Both the position numbers and the translations under genes were made by a program. The notes under the pieces were generated by a model. The model was not told where the DNA came from. It did not search any database and saw nothing but the letters and a program-made list of their open reading frames with translations. Below are positions 44,868 through 54,659 of a DNA stretch of 64,000 nucleotides, one piece after another. Numbering within the stretch: position 1 is the stretch's first letter; the number at the start of each line of letters is the position of its first letter. Source of the stretch: Thalassotalea ponticola (lineage in GTDB: Bacteria > Pseudomonadota > Gammaproteobacteria > Enterobacterales > Alteromonadaceae); assembly GCF_041379045.1 (NCBI RefSeq), contig NZ_CP166871.1, forward strand, positions 744,001-808,000, read 5' to 3'.

Positions 44868-46823
44868 CTAAGAAAACGAGCCCTTGGTGCGTCGGCTCGC
44901 TGTACTCGATGAACGGGTAGTCGATGAACGTTGCTTCTTGTAGTTGCGACGGGCTTTCATTTTTCCTTTGCCTTTTAAACTACTGAAGTTTGCGTTACCA
45001 GTGTCATATAAAAGCCTGTTTAGGTTCTCGGTGACATCATTCATAAAATCACCGTACTTTCTTTGCTTTTGATAAATAGCTTCTAATTGAGCTTCCCATA
45101 TAGCGGTCATGTCTGGCTCGCCGACACTTTCTGGTAATGCCAGAATCACGCTTCTCCCAATTTCGGTAGCAATAATTTCTTTGCCCTTTCTACTCAAATA
45201 TTGCCTTTTAAACAGCAATTCGATAATACTCGCTCGAGTCGCCTCTGTACCGATACCATCAGTATCTTTTAGTATTTTTTTTATGTCAGCCGACGTTACG
45301 TATCTTGCGATACCGGTCATGGCAGCTAATAGGGTGGCGTCGGTAAATCTCTTAGGGGGCGTTGTATTTTTGTCTTCTATTGTGCCCGCCACACACTGTA
45401 TTGGATCATTGATAGCAACGTCAGGTAAGGTATCTTCAGCCTGTCTTGTTTGACTTTCTTGTTTGTTAAAAAGTGCTTGCCAGCCGACGTATGTTAAGTC
45501 TCTTTGTTTGGAAATAAACAAGCCACCTTCAATAATCGTTTTAATTTGTTTATCGGCATACTCACTTGGCGGGTAAAACTGTATCAGGTAGTGTCTAGCG
45601 ACCAAGTAATAAATATTTAATTCGTCGTTAGACAACTTTGCTGAATCAATTTTTTTGGTTGTTGGAATAATCGCGTGGTGAGCACCCACTTTGCTATCAT
45701 TCCATGCTGAGCTTTTTCGTGATACGTCAGCATCATCAGTGAAGTTTGCTAATTTTTTATCAATAGAGGCTATTGCTTGAAGTACTTTTCCTGCCTCTGA
45801 TAAATGCTCTTTAGGTAGGTACCTACAATCCGATCTCGGATACGTGATCAGTTTATGCCTCTCATACAGAGCTTGGCAAGTATCAAGAACTTTTTGAGCG
45901 CTATAGCCAAAAACTTTGGCTGCTTCTATTTGAAGTGATGATAGTGAGTGGGGCAGCGGTGCAGATTTTTTTGATGTTTTCTTTATGAAATCAGCAATAT
46001 TGCCTCGCTTATTGGCGATTCGATTCACTACATTTTCGGCAAGCGGCCTAGAAATAACCCTGTCTTCATCGTCCATATAAGGTTTACATGATTCACTTGG
46101 CTTCCACTTTCCCTTGTAGATTTCGCCCTTTGCTGTTTTTAAGGTTGCAATAACCTCATAAAATGGCGTTGATACAAAGTTCTCTATAGCAAGATCTCGG
46201 TGAACAACTAATCCTAGAACTGGGGTTTGCACTCGTCCAATTGACAATACCCCTTGGTAACCACTTTTTTGTCCTTGTAAGGTACACATGCGCGTCATGT
46301 TCATACCATAAAGCCAATCGGCTCTTGCCCTTGCCAGTGCTGAAACAGACAACGATAAAAAGTCGCTATTTGGCTTTAAGTTATTTAATGCCCGAGTGAC
46401 TGCACTTGGGTTTAAATCACTAACCAGACAGCGAAGAGCTGATTTTTTCTGTTGCTCAGAGGCTCCGCAATAGTTGAACATCTGATCAATTAAAATTTGA
46501 CCTTCGCGATCAGGGTCACCTAAATTTACTAGGATATCCGCTTGTTTTATCAGTTTTTTTACAACGTTGAATTGCTTTCTTGTTTTGCTTTTAACAACGA
46601 GCTTCCAGTCTGAGGGGATAATGGGTAAGTGTTCAGTGGACCATTTTTTAAAAGCCGGATCATAAGCATCAGGTTCGGCCTGCTCTAATAAATGTCCTAT
46701 GCACCAGGTAACAATGTCTCCATTGGCGACTTTGATAAAGCCATCACCTTTTTGTTGTGGTTTGCTCATTACCGCAGCAACAGCACGAGCCAAACTCGGT
46801 TTTTCGGCAATATACAATTTCAT
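44868..46823 (-). CDS. topB: DNA topoisomerase III
   Basis: About 651 residues, close to E. coli TopB (653). Toprim domain at the N terminus ('MKLYIAEKPSLARAVA', 'LVNLGDPDREGQILID' with the DxD-like acidic cluster), then the type IA core with the active-site Tyr in 'LITYPRSDCRYL' (about 315-326). 'KDTDGIGTEATRASIIELL' lies near 535. The C-terminal tail is Lys/Arg/Ser/Thr-rich (about 615-651) and probably binds DNA. It decatenates and relaxes DNA by single-strand passage. ATG 46823 is chosen by family length; the frame runs further to 46952 without homology, and a GTG at 46832 also has an SD. Confidence 0.94.
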   Translation of the reverse strand: MKLYIAEKPSLARAVAAVMSKPQQKGDGFIKVANGDIVTWCIGHLLEQAEPDAYDPAFKKWSTEHLPIIPSDWKLVVKSKTRKQFNVVKKLIKQADILVNLGDPDREGQILIDQMFNYCGASEQQKKSALRCLVSDLNPSAVTRALNNLKPNSDFLSLSVSALARARADWLYGMNMTRMCTLQGQKSGYQGVLSIGRVQTPVLGLVVHRDLAIENFVSTPFYEVIATLKTAKGEIYKGKWKPSESCKPYMDDEDRVISRPLAENVVNRIANKRGNIADFIKKTSKKSAPLPHSLSSLQIEAAKVFGYSAQKVLDTCQALYERHKLITYPRSDCRYLPKEHLSEAGKVLQAIASIDKKLANFTDDADVSRKSSAWNDSKVGAHHAIIPTTKKIDSAKLSNDELNIYYLVARHYLIQFYPPSEYADKQIKTIIEGGLFISKQRDLTYVGWQALFNKQESQTRQAEDTLPDVAINDPIQCVAGTIEDKNTTPPKRFTDATLLAAMTGIARYVTSADIKKILKDTDGIGTEATRASIIELLFKRQYLSRKGKEIIATEIGRSVILALPESVGEPDMTAIWEAQLEAIYQKQRKYGDFMNDVTENLNRLLYDTGNANFSSLKGKGKMKARRNYKKQRSSTTRSSSTASRRTKGSFS

Positions 46824-47106
46824 CACAGCCACTTTACCCTGAACAATAAACTTTTTAGACTGTTTAAATATACAGTTGTTCAGGCTGGCTGTAAATACAC
46901 GAGCGCAGCAACACAGTAACAAAGCAGGAGCAGACTCATTTGCGTCTAGCACAGACGCAAGTACTGTTGCTTGTGTTTATGTGGGGCATGGCATCGAATA
47001 ACCTACCCTGCGAATAAGCGAAGGCGATAGTTAGTCTGGGAAGATAAGCAACTCACCCTAACTCACTAATAATGAGCTAGGGCAAATTGTGCAGCTTAGA
47101 TAGATT

Positions 47107-47655
47107 TTAAAAAATGGAGCGGAACGAGGAACCAGAGCCTCGTCTAGATAGGCGACGGTGGCGCATTCTTGAGTGTAGTTCGCGGCGTTTTGCATCAAGC
47201 CAATCGTCTTTAGTGATGGTCTCTTCAGAGCGATCTTGTTCACGTGCTCGGTACTCGCAAAACTCATCGAACGCTTCTATATCGTCTTTTAAGTCCTCAC
47301 TCACTAGTTCAATCATGATTGCATCGTCGAGAAAGCCTAACGCTGGAATGTGATCCGGAACTAAGTCTTCTGGATCGCTAAAATACGCAAGTGCGCTAAG
47401 AACATTACTTTTTTCATCATCGGGGATTTGCCACTCACTGTCTTCGAGCATGGCAATCAGGGTTTTCAGCTTATCGATGCGCTCACTCACAAAAGTAGGC
47501 ACGTTGGAGTGCACGCTTGTTATTAATTTTTGCGCGTTTGTAATAATGGTATGTTCGCTAAAATGCTTGGTTTTAGCTTGCGCTTTGTGCATCACTTCAC
47601 GAAAATGCTCAAAGTCAGATTCGGTTAATTCAAACGTCACTTCAAACGCCATCAT
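47107..47655 (-). CDS. YkvA family (DUF1232) protein
   Basis: 182 residues. The centre carries the DUF1232 core 'ALAYFSDPEDLVPDHIPALGFLDDAIMIELV' (about 88-118, hydrophobic and likely membrane-associated). An N-terminal helical region (about 12-75) and a highly charged, Arg-rich C terminus follow ('KRRELHSRMRHRRLSRRG'). Function unknown. AAGGAG lies just before two adjacent ATGs (47655 and 47652). Standalone. Confidence 0.82.
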   Translation of the reverse strand: MMAFEVTFELTESDFEHFREVMHKAQAKTKHFSEHTIITNAQKLITSVHSNVPTFVSERIDKLKTLIAMLEDSEWQIPDDEKSNVLSALAYFSDPEDLVPDHIPALGFLDDAIMIELVSEDLKDDIEAFDEFCEYRAREQDRSEETITKDDWLDAKRRELHSRMRHRRLSRRGSGSSFRSIF

Positions 47656-48007
47656 TGTTCTCCTTATGTGGCTGAAATTTCAGGCAGACTTTTTCGTTAT
47701 TCCCTTATAAATTTATCAGATATTTTTATTTTCACCATGTCAAATCAACAATATTGAGGTGATAGATCGACGACGCGATTGATTTCGTCGGTTTGTTACT
47801 GGGCTTAAAGCAAGCGCTCAGCGGGTAAATCAGCGGGTAAGTATAGTGAGTTTAAACCTCCAAGGGAGTTATCAGCTAAACAGCCAAAGCCATGCGCTTA
47901 GGCAGGTTTTCGACTGACTCTTAGGCAATCAGGTAAGTAGTTAAAATTATTAAAAAGTATGCTGTTTATGTGTTATTCTTTGCACAAATTTGCATAAGAG
48001 CGATGTT
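47656..48007. other. Gene-free interval between the YkvA-like and MarR genes
   Basis: No supported gene. Contains a short direct repeat (AGCGGGTAAATCAGCGGGTAA, about 47820-47840) and the A+T-rich promoter region of the MarR gene (TTAAAATTATTAAAAAGTAT near 47941). Confidence 0.4.
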
Positions 48008-48502
48008 ATGGAAAAGTACGAAGAATTATTAGTATCAATTCGCAAAGTCATTCGCGCCATTGATTTACATTCAAAGCAGTTAAATAAGTCATCGGGATTA
48101 ACAGGCCCGCAATTACTTATTATGCAAGAAATAGGTCGTGTAAAGGGAGTAACAGCCAGTCAGGTGGCCAAACAAATTAATTTAAGTGCCGCAACGGTTA
48201 CCAACATACTCGATCGTCTAGAAAGTCGAGGACTTATTGAGCGTATTCGTAGCTCAACCGATAAACGCCGCGTCAGCTTGTACTTATCTGAAAGCGGACG
48301 CAACGCTCTTATCGACGCACCACAACTTCTACAACAACATTTTATTCAAAAATTCTGCAATTTACAGGAATGGGAACAGTCTCTGTTGTTATCATCAATG
48401 CAACGTATCGCTAGTATGATGGATGCCACTGAAATTGATGCCGCACCGGTGTTAGAAATCGATCCCATGCATAAAAGCATTGAAACAGAGAATAACGGTT
48501 AG
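48008..48502 (+). CDS. MarR family transcriptional regulator
   Basis: About 164 residues. Winged-helix domain: 'LTGPQLLIMQEIGRVKGVTASQVAKQINLSAATVTNILDRLESRGLIERIRSSTDKRR' order is seen (about 31-90), with the MarR wing 'RSSTDKRRVSLYLSESG'. N- and C-terminal helices form the dimer interface. Start is ATG 48008 (AAGAG upstream), not TTG 47990. It is convergent with the BCCT transporter gene 47 bases downstream. A regulatory link to it or to osmotic stress genes is only possible by proximity. Confidence 0.88.
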   Translation: MEKYEELLVSIRKVIRAIDLHSKQLNKSSGLTGPQLLIMQEIGRVKGVTASQVAKQINLSAATVTNILDRLESRGLIERIRSSTDKRRVSLYLSESGRNALIDAPQLLQQHFIQKFCNLQEWEQSLLLSSMQRIASMMDATEIDAAPVLEIDPMHKSIETENNG

Positions 48503-48549
48503 CGCTATTCTCTGTTATTGTGTCAATGCCTGCTGGTGTTTTAGGGGAA

Positions 48550-50502
48550 TTACTCTCTAAGTAAGTGTAAAAAGTGCATGTGCTTTTGGTATTGATCAAC
48601 AATATCGTTGATCACTGCTTGCTCAGACCAGCCCATAATATCGTAATCTTGCCCACCTTCAATTAAGTGCACTTCTGCGCGAAAATAGCTCTGCGGCCCG
48701 CTGTTGGGTGCATCACTTGATTCAGACGTGGTGTATTGTTTTTTATAAACGCCGTAAATAAAGTCGTATTCATCGCCATGGCACACGCGCATGACAATTG
48801 CGCCTTTTTCAGGCTCTATCGTTACGTCAATATCATTGAGTTGAAATTGCGCTTTGACTTTTTCCAAAGCGGGTTTCACCGTATTATTAATAAATACGTC
48901 GACGTTATTCCTGCTAGGGGTAGATAAAATATTGTTGAGGTTTTGTTGCCAATCATCGCCACCGCTGTAAATATTATTAGCGCTTAAATTGTACTTTAGG
49001 CTGTACCGCTTCGCTGATTCAATACGCAGTGCTTTAGCCAGACCATAACAAGCTAGCAATAACACAAATGCAAACGGCAAAGCGCTGGCGATGGTAACGG
49101 TTTGCAATGCCTCTAAGCCGCCAACTAAGCTTAATACACCGGCAACTGAGCCCATTAGAATAGCCCAAAAAAGTCGTTGCCACATCGGCGTATCATTGCG
49201 ACCATTTGAACACAACATATCAACCACCATGGCACCCGAATCACATGAGGTGACAAAGAAAATAACGATCATAGCGATAGTTACCACCATAAGCACATTA
49301 GACCAAGGTAGCTGATCGAGAAACACAAATAAGGCGACTGACGAGTTCTCGCTGACCATGTCGCCAATTTTACTGATGCCATCGTTAACAACCATCGATA
49401 TTGCTGAGTTACCAAAAATACTCATCCACAAGAGAGTAAACAACGTGGGCACAAATAGTGCGCCAAAAATAAACTCGCGAATTGTTCTACCTTTTGATAT
49501 ACGAGCGATAAACAGCCCGACAAACGGTGCCCACGCAAGCCACCAGCCCCAATAGAAGATTGTCCAACCGCCAATCCAATCTTGTTTATCATAGGCAAAC
49601 AAGTTAAACGTCTTAGACACTATGGTCGATAAATACTCACCGATGTTTTGTAAATACGCCTGTAGTAAGAACACCGTTGGGCCGATAGAGAATACCAAAA
49701 GCAGCAACAATACCGCTAACTTCATGTTGATTTCCGATAATATTTTTATCCCTTTATCTAAGCCAGTGGCTACCGAAATTGAGGCAAAAAATGTTATTGT
49801 AATTATGATAATCAACTGATTATTGGCATTAATATCAAATTGATAGAGATAGTTTAAGCCGGCATTGACCTGCGACGCACCAATACCCAATGATGTTGCC
49901 GTACCAAATACCGTACTGACCACAGCAAACATATCAACCAAGTGTCCAGGCCAACCGTATATGCGATCGCCTATTATCGGGTGAAGAGCGGAACGCAAGG
50001 TGAGAGGGAGACCTTGTCGATAGGAAAAGTAACCAAGGATCAGGGCTACTAAGGCATAGATGGCCCAAGCGTGAAATCCCCAATGAAAAAAGGTAATGCG
50101 CATTGCTTCTTTAATTGCTTCTCTTGAGCCTGGCTCGGCAGTTGGTGGTGACAAGTAATGCATTAATGGTTCGGCAACGCCAAAGAACATTAAGCCGATC
50201 CCCATACCGGCGGCAAATAACATTGAAATCCATGAGGTCATTGAATAGTCTGGGGTCGAGTGATCGGGCCCAAGCTTGATATCGCCAAACCGTGAAATCG
50301 CCAAAAACAGAATCACGCCCAGGAGAATCGCCACGGTAAGTACATAAAACCAGCCACCGTTTATGGTAATGCTCTGTTGCATTGCTTGAAACGTTTGGGT
50401 GGCTGTGTCTGGCCAGACTAGGGTAAAGCACAACAATATTGCAATCATCGCGGTTGCGGGTGCAAAGACTTTTCGGTTTAGGACCGCAGGCGAATTAGAC
50501 AT
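48550..50502 (-). CDS. BCCT family betaine/choline/carnitine-type transporter
   Basis: 650 residues, 12 transmembrane helices. BCCT signatures: 'MSWISMLFAAGMGIGLMFFGVAEPLMHY' in one stretch (about 87-115), 'FFHWGFHAWAIYALVALILGYFSYRQGLPL' (about 133-162) and the Trp-rich 'WTIFYWGWWLAWAPFVGLFIARISKGRTIREF' (about 320-350). A long cytoplasmic C-terminal domain (about 505-650) suggests BetT-like osmotic regulation. Imports choline or glycine betaine with Na+ or H+. Its leader contains a 62-base near-perfect palindrome at 50556-50617. Confidence 0.93.
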   Translation of the reverse strand: MSNSPAVLNRKVFAPATAMIAILLCFTLVWPDTATQTFQAMQQSITINGGWFYVLTVAILLGVILFLAISRFGDIKLGPDHSTPDYSMTSWISMLFAAGMGIGLMFFGVAEPLMHYLSPPTAEPGSREAIKEAMRITFFHWGFHAWAIYALVALILGYFSYRQGLPLTLRSALHPIIGDRIYGWPGHLVDMFAVVSTVFGTATSLGIGASQVNAGLNYLYQFDINANNQLIIIITITFFASISVATGLDKGIKILSEINMKLAVLLLLLVFSIGPTVFLLQAYLQNIGEYLSTIVSKTFNLFAYDKQDWIGGWTIFYWGWWLAWAPFVGLFIARISKGRTIREFIFGALFVPTLFTLLWMSIFGNSAISMVVNDGISKIGDMVSENSSVALFVFLDQLPWSNVLMVVTIAMIVIFFVTSCDSGAMVVDMLCSNGRNDTPMWQRLFWAILMGSVAGVLSLVGGLEALQTVTIASALPFAFVLLLACYGLAKALRIESAKRYSLKYNLSANNIYSGGDDWQQNLNNILSTPSRNNVDVFINNTVKPALEKVKAQFQLNDIDVTIEPEKGAIVMRVCHGDEYDFIYGVYKKQYTTSESSDAPNSGPQSYFRAEVHLIEGGQDYDIMGWSEQAVINDIVDQYQKHMHFLHLLRE

Positions 50503-50555
50503 AGAAGCGTATACCTTATTAATTTGAGGTCGTTACTTAATGTCTTTAAGTAAAG

Positions 50556-50617
50556 TTGAATTTTGTCACATAGCAACGCAATTTACAGTAATTGTGTTGC
50601 TATGTGACAAAATTCAA
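50556..50617. repeat. 62-base near-perfect palindrome in the BCCT leader
   Basis: Arms of 28 bases (50556-50583 and 50590-50617) match with one mismatch around a 6-base loop. Starts TTGAATTTTGTCACATAGCA and reads as its own reverse complement on the other side. It starts 54 bases upstream of the BCCT start codon. Too long for a normal operator; it could be an RNA hairpin, MITE-like element or REP. Confidence 0.8.
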
Positions 50618-51041
50618 AAGATTTGAGTTGAAATTATTTCTAAGGCACGAAGTCTGTCTACTAAGCGTCAATCGATAACAAAGTATCAACAGCCGCATAT
50701 TACCACCAACTTAGGTAGGAGGACGCTAACCCGAGTAGTATGTTAATTTTCGATGCGCGGTGTAGCCGTGTTAAATGCAAATGAATACCTTACGGTGTAA
50801 TCGAGTCAACTCAGTTAAACATCCGTCCTTTGCTGCGCTTTAACCTCGAGTACTCTCGTGTTAAGCCATTTACTCGATTGCAATAAAACGCGGGTTTAAC
50901 TTGTTGGCTTGCTGATGACAAGAGGACCCGAGCAAGTGGCGACAGGTCCCCTCCTTCACACATTGACGAAAAAGTTAACCCCAACTTTTCCGATGTTGGT
51001 CAACCATCAAAATTAGCGAGGTCACTTGAGTGAATATTAGA
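50618..51041. other. Gene-free interval
   Basis: No supported gene on either strand. Includes a T-poor stretch with CGAG/CTCG-type palindromes near 50840-50880 and nothing I can interpret. Confidence 0.35.
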
Positions 51042-51911
51042 TTAAAATGTGGCGGTTATTCTGGGCAGCCACATCATTGTACTGGCGGCATAAACGCCTA
51101 AAAGAGTGATCAATACCGCCAGCGATACAGCGACGGCAGCGATGATTAGGGCTCTGGTTGTTGTTCTTCGTTCAGACCAAAATACAAGCTCAGCTACCGC
51201 CATTGGAATGATAAATGAAGCAAACGAAATAGCGATATCCGCTGGTCCGTCAATCTTTGCCGAATTACCAAGCGGACCTTGATTGACCATAAACCAAGCC
51301 ATAAGATATAGACGAACACTCCAAACGCCATTGATTAAGATGAAAGCATGAACAGCTAATCTGCGATGCAGAGAAACGTTTTTTTGTACTGCTGTACGCC
51401 ACGCGAAGTAAACGAAAATAGGGATAAGAATACCGTTAAGGGTGACACCTAATGCTCCTAAGTCACTCAACCTGCTGCCAATTATCCAGGTCATATAAAG
51501 ACCACTTATGGCACCGACAAATCCGAAGAATAAGAATATTCGTCCATTCCAACGGTGAAACTTTGGATAGCTGCTTCGGATACTGGGAAACAACTGAAAC
51601 GTCGCGCTCAAACTAATCAACATCACCGGTATTACATGAAGCAAGAGCACCGCGTTATTAAAAACGTCACCATTTCTATATCCGCGGATCATATGGCTAA
51701 ACTGAGACTCGTCGAGCTGACCGCTTATCCACGGTAATGAAAATTGCGCCAAAATGTAAAGTGCAAACATCCACTGACCGACAAGAATAACGCCCACCCA
51801 AGATTTAACTGCGCCTGTAAGCCAAGTTTTATAAGAAATAGTTTTATTGATTGTATTTTGTTTTGATATTACTGATTCGTTCATAAGTTTTTTATGCAGG
51901 TTGTTAAACAT
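51042..51911 (-). CDS. DUF2306 family membrane protein
   Basis: About 289 residues, seven or eight hydrophobic segments. 'FHRWNGRIFLFFGFVGAISGLYMT' (about 120-143) and 'SLHRRLAVHAFILINGVWSVRLYL' (about 180-205) are the conserved His/Arg/Trp features of DUF2306, which resembles b-type cytochromes in helix arrangement. Function unknown; His residues could bind haem. The start is uncertain: in-frame GTG 51926, ATG 51911 and ATG 51884 have no clear ribosome-binding site. Divergent from the AraC gene with a palindromic site between them. Confidence 0.78.
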   Translation of the reverse strand: MFNNLHKKLMNESVISKQNTINKTISYKTWLTGAVKSWVGVILVGQWMFALYILAQFSLPWISGQLDESQFSHMIRGYRNGDVFNNAVLLLHVIPVMLISLSATFQLFPSIRSSYPKFHRWNGRIFLFFGFVGAISGLYMTWIIGSRLSDLGALGVTLNGILIPIFVYFAWRTAVQKNVSLHRRLAVHAFILINGVWSVRLYLMAWFMVNQGPLGNSAKIDGPADIAISFASFIIPMAVAELVFWSERRTTTRALIIAAVAVSLAVLITLLGVYAASTMMWLPRITATF

Positions 51912-51945
51912 GAGGTAATTTTTCACTTTTATCAGTTAAAAACTC

Positions 51946-51964
51946 ACCAAATTCCGAATTTGGT
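51946..51964. promoter_or_regulatory. Candidate operator (19-base perfect palindrome)
   Basis: ACCAAATTC-C-GAATTTGGT: nine-base arms around one base, in the ~100-base divergent region between the DUF2306 gene and the AraC regulator. Probable binding site for that regulator or another dimeric repressor. Confidence 0.5.
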
Positions 51965-52013
51965 TATAAGAAATGATGCTAAAAGTTAATTTTTGCATGA
52001 ATATTGAACAGGG

Positions 52014-53189
52014 ATGGTGGTAACGCCGATATTGATAACGCATTGGATAATCCTGTTCGCGTCATGTTACTTATGGCATTTTGGTGTGATAAAATGCATT
52101 CAATTTTGCGCGATAACTCAAACCATGCTCATGAATACTCCCTACGTTTTTCTTCTCGTGACAGCTTTGATAAGCATTATTGGAACGGTCGTTTTTCAGC
52201 CGAAAAGGGTAGAGCACTTTTTATTTGTCATCTTGGCAGTTTCGTTACTTTTACTTGCCATTAGTGAAATTTTGCCCACATCTTTTGTTATCGAACAACA
52301 ACTCGTTGCACTTGGTACGTTCGCGACCTGCAATGTGTACTGGTTGTTGGCTCGTACCGTGTTTAGAAAAGGAAAGGCACTATCCACTCAGCACTACGCC
52401 CTGGCAGGTGTCATTGCCGTACTTATTCTGATAACCCGGAGTTTGGAATTTTTTGTTTCTTTGCAATGGTTACAGCAAGAAGCGTTTATTTGGTTTGAAC
52501 GGTCGCTAAGTGAGTTATTGAGGTTACTGTCATCAGCAGTCCTGTTGTTGGCATTTTGGGAAGCGATTAGAAATTACTCCTCAGCTAATAAAGTCGTTCG
52601 TCAACAAAAGGCGTTATTTGCTAGCAGCATGCTCGTAGCAGTGATGAGTACACGAGTGATCGTGCCTAGCGTTCCCCTAGCACCTGAGGATATAAACCAA
52701 ATCTACCTGTGGACAAGAGGCGCAGCTGCATGCTTGATACTCGCTTCGACCTTTATTGTATTGTGGCTACAGCAAAAACAGCGACAACAGCTAAGTTCAG
52801 CCCATAAGGGCGCTAAAAGAGAAGATGAGGGTGATCAACTTCTAACCATGATTATAAATTTAATGGAGGGGGATAGATTTTATCTAAAACCTGAGCTGAA
52901 GATGATGGATGTCGCTAATATTCTCAATATTCCTGAATACAAGATAAGTCGGGTAATTCGGGATAAAACTGGCTGTGAACATTTCAACCAATTCGTCAAC
53001 GACTTTCGCATTAAACACGCGAAACAATTACTTGTCGGTGAAGAAAGTGCATCTTGGACGATTTTAGTTATCAGTATGGAGTCTGGTTTTTCTTCGCTTA
53101 CGACATTTAATCGCGTATTTAAATCCTTTGAAGGGTGCACCCCTAATCAGTTCCGTAAAAGTGCCCAAAATACGGAAATCATGTGTTGA
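52014..53189 (+). CDS. AraC-type regulator with membrane-embedded N-terminal half
   Basis: 391 residues. About six or seven hydrophobic segments occupy the first 250 residues; the last 110 form an AraC DNA-binding domain with two helix-turn-helix units ('MMDVANILNIPEYKISRVI', about 300-318; 'ISMESGFSSLTTFNRVFKSFEGCTPNQFRK', about 352-381). Membrane-bound AraC proteins of this layout sense envelope or extracellular signals. The start is uncertain: ATG 52014 (or GTG 52017) gives an extra N-terminal helix; ATG 52125/52131 are alternatives. It likely controls the divergent DUF2306 gene. Confidence 0.85.
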   Translation: MVVTPILITHWIILFASCYLWHFGVIKCIQFCAITQTMLMNTPYVFLLVTALISIIGTVVFQPKRVEHFLFVILAVSLLLLAISEILPTSFVIEQQLVALGTFATCNVYWLLARTVFRKGKALSTQHYALAGVIAVLILITRSLEFFVSLQWLQQEAFIWFERSLSELLRLLSSAVLLLAFWEAIRNYSSANKVVRQQKALFASSMLVAVMSTRVIVPSVPLAPEDINQIYLWTRGAAACLILASTFIVLWLQQKQRQQLSSAHKGAKREDEGDQLLTMIINLMEGDRFYLKPELKMMDVANILNIPEYKISRVIRDKTGCEHFNQFVNDFRIKHAKQLLVGEESASWTILVISMESGFSSLTTFNRVFKSFEGCTPNQFRKSAQNTEIMC

Positions 53190-53395
53190 TGTGATATTAG
53201 TGCAGGTATACCCGTGAAAGCTGCAGCAATATGGTGTTTCCCTTTCATACAATAATAAAAGTCCGCTAAGTAGCATTGGTTTGATATGTCTTTTTTAAAC
53301 TACTTAGCATTCTTGTATTGTTGATAAAATTTGAGATCGCAACCGAGTTTATGCGGCCGCGATCTTTACATAGTCACACCGTTTTGGGTACGAGA

Positions 53396-54196
53396 TTAAT
53401 CTGCCAGTAGCGGGATAACTTCGGCAGCGATTCTGTCTGGGTCAAGTGCTAGCAAATCCTTGAGAATAGCCGTGTGACCTTGGCCACCTAAAACAAACAC
53501 TCGTGTTCCCGGTTGCGCGTAGTGCTGAATATTGGCGTACATTCTAAAATTTCTGTGCCACCAGCTAGCTGCTGCATCAGCCCCTTCAAAGTTACCGCCA
53601 CTGCCTATGTGATTTAATCGGATGTACAATGCTTTGTTTAGTGTATCGCTACTTTGTTGATTATGAGCAAGTAAAATATCCCGTAAATCTTTGGTTTGAT
53701 GCATTAGGTTATGTTGCTCGGTAATCTCTTTGATGGCATTGTCAAAGGCATTTTTCTGTTTGCCATTTTCGTTTTCAAGCCATTGCATTAATCCCGTGGC
53801 ATTCCACGTGATATCTCGCTCATCGTAACAAACAACGCTGGCATTGCTATTTGACGCAATGCGAAAACCGAGTTGAAAATTTTCATTTACGGGAAGCGCA
53901 AACTCACCTGATTTAAAGTCGTTAAATTGCTTGTTGTATTTGTCTTGTTGGCTGGGAGGACACTCAATTAATACGTGTGTTGGTCTGTATTGTTCACTCA
54001 CCCGACTGGTGAAGCGTTCAAGATATTGCTGGTTTTGATCTGTGAGGACATTGATGATGTTTGTCTTCACCACATCCTTACCGGGATTTGCAAAATGGAA
54101 AGTCCCCATGATCATCACCGACGATTTTTCTTCGGCCTGTATGGTTGTCGGTAGCCAAAGGGCTGTGAGTAGCAGTAGCCATTGCGGTTTCATCAT
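53396..54196 (-). CDS. DUF5694 family exported protein
   Basis: 266 residues: signal peptide (about 1-21), then 'SVMIMGTFHFANPG' (about 25-38) and 'PTHVLIECPPSQQ' (about 70-82), and a conserved 'RVFVLGGQGHTAILKDLL' near the C terminus (about 230-248). The GTFHF…E…GxGH order is that of the DUF5694/TraB-like (Tiki/PrgY/GumN) fold, whose members include metal-dependent proteases; the Glu and His are candidate metal ligands. No function proven. SD GAGGAG before ATG 54196. Divergent from the kinase-like gene at 54660. Confidence 0.82.
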   Translation of the reverse strand: MMKPQWLLLLTALWLPTTIQAEEKSSVMIMGTFHFANPGKDVVKTNIINVLTDQNQQYLERFTSRVSEQYRPTHVLIECPPSQQDKYNKQFNDFKSGEFALPVNENFQLGFRIASNSNASVVCYDERDITWNATGLMQWLENENGKQKNAFDNAIKEITEQHNLMHQTKDLRDILLAHNQQSSDTLNKALYIRLNHIGSGGNFEGADAAASWWHRNFRMYANIQHYAQPGTRVFVLGGQGHTAILKDLLALDPDRIAAEVIPLLAD

Positions 54197-54659
54197 TCAT
54201 TCTCCTCAAAGGGGTAGTCAATAGTATCCAAAGTTAATAAGCAAAAAACAGACCATGAATAATGCTTGATTTGTTTGGCCTTACAGCAATGGGAGGTATA
54301 TCGATGTGGTTTGAAACGCCACTTTTTTATTAAATTTACTAATGTATTAGTTAAGTGAAATTGGCCAAGGTTTTATCGTTTGTACTCAATACAGTAACCA
54401 CCTTAAGTATTGATGAACGTCGCTGCCTATCCAAATTATTCTCACACTGTCACTGCATAGTTCATTGAAAAGATCATTCGTGCTGACGTTGTAATGCGTC
54501 ATTTAACCGTATCACTTTTAGCCCATTCGGGAGTAAATGTAGTGAGTATAGGTGCAAAAAACGGCGTATAAATACTTGTTGATGTCGTTAGTTTAATTAG
54601 TAAAGCGTCTATACTTTCAGTTAGTTACAATTGGCGAACCTGGCGGGTAACCAACAACT
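54197..54659. other. Gene-free interval upstream of the kinase-like gene
   Basis: Divergent promoter region between DUF5694 and the kinase-like gene. No supported gene or clear palindrome. A+T-rich stretches near 54330-54350 and 54540-54600 could hold promoters. Confidence 0.35.

Noticed and set aside
47820..47840. Short direct repeat resembling a CRISPR or iteron start
   Set aside because: Only two 9-base units; no third copy and no regular spacing.
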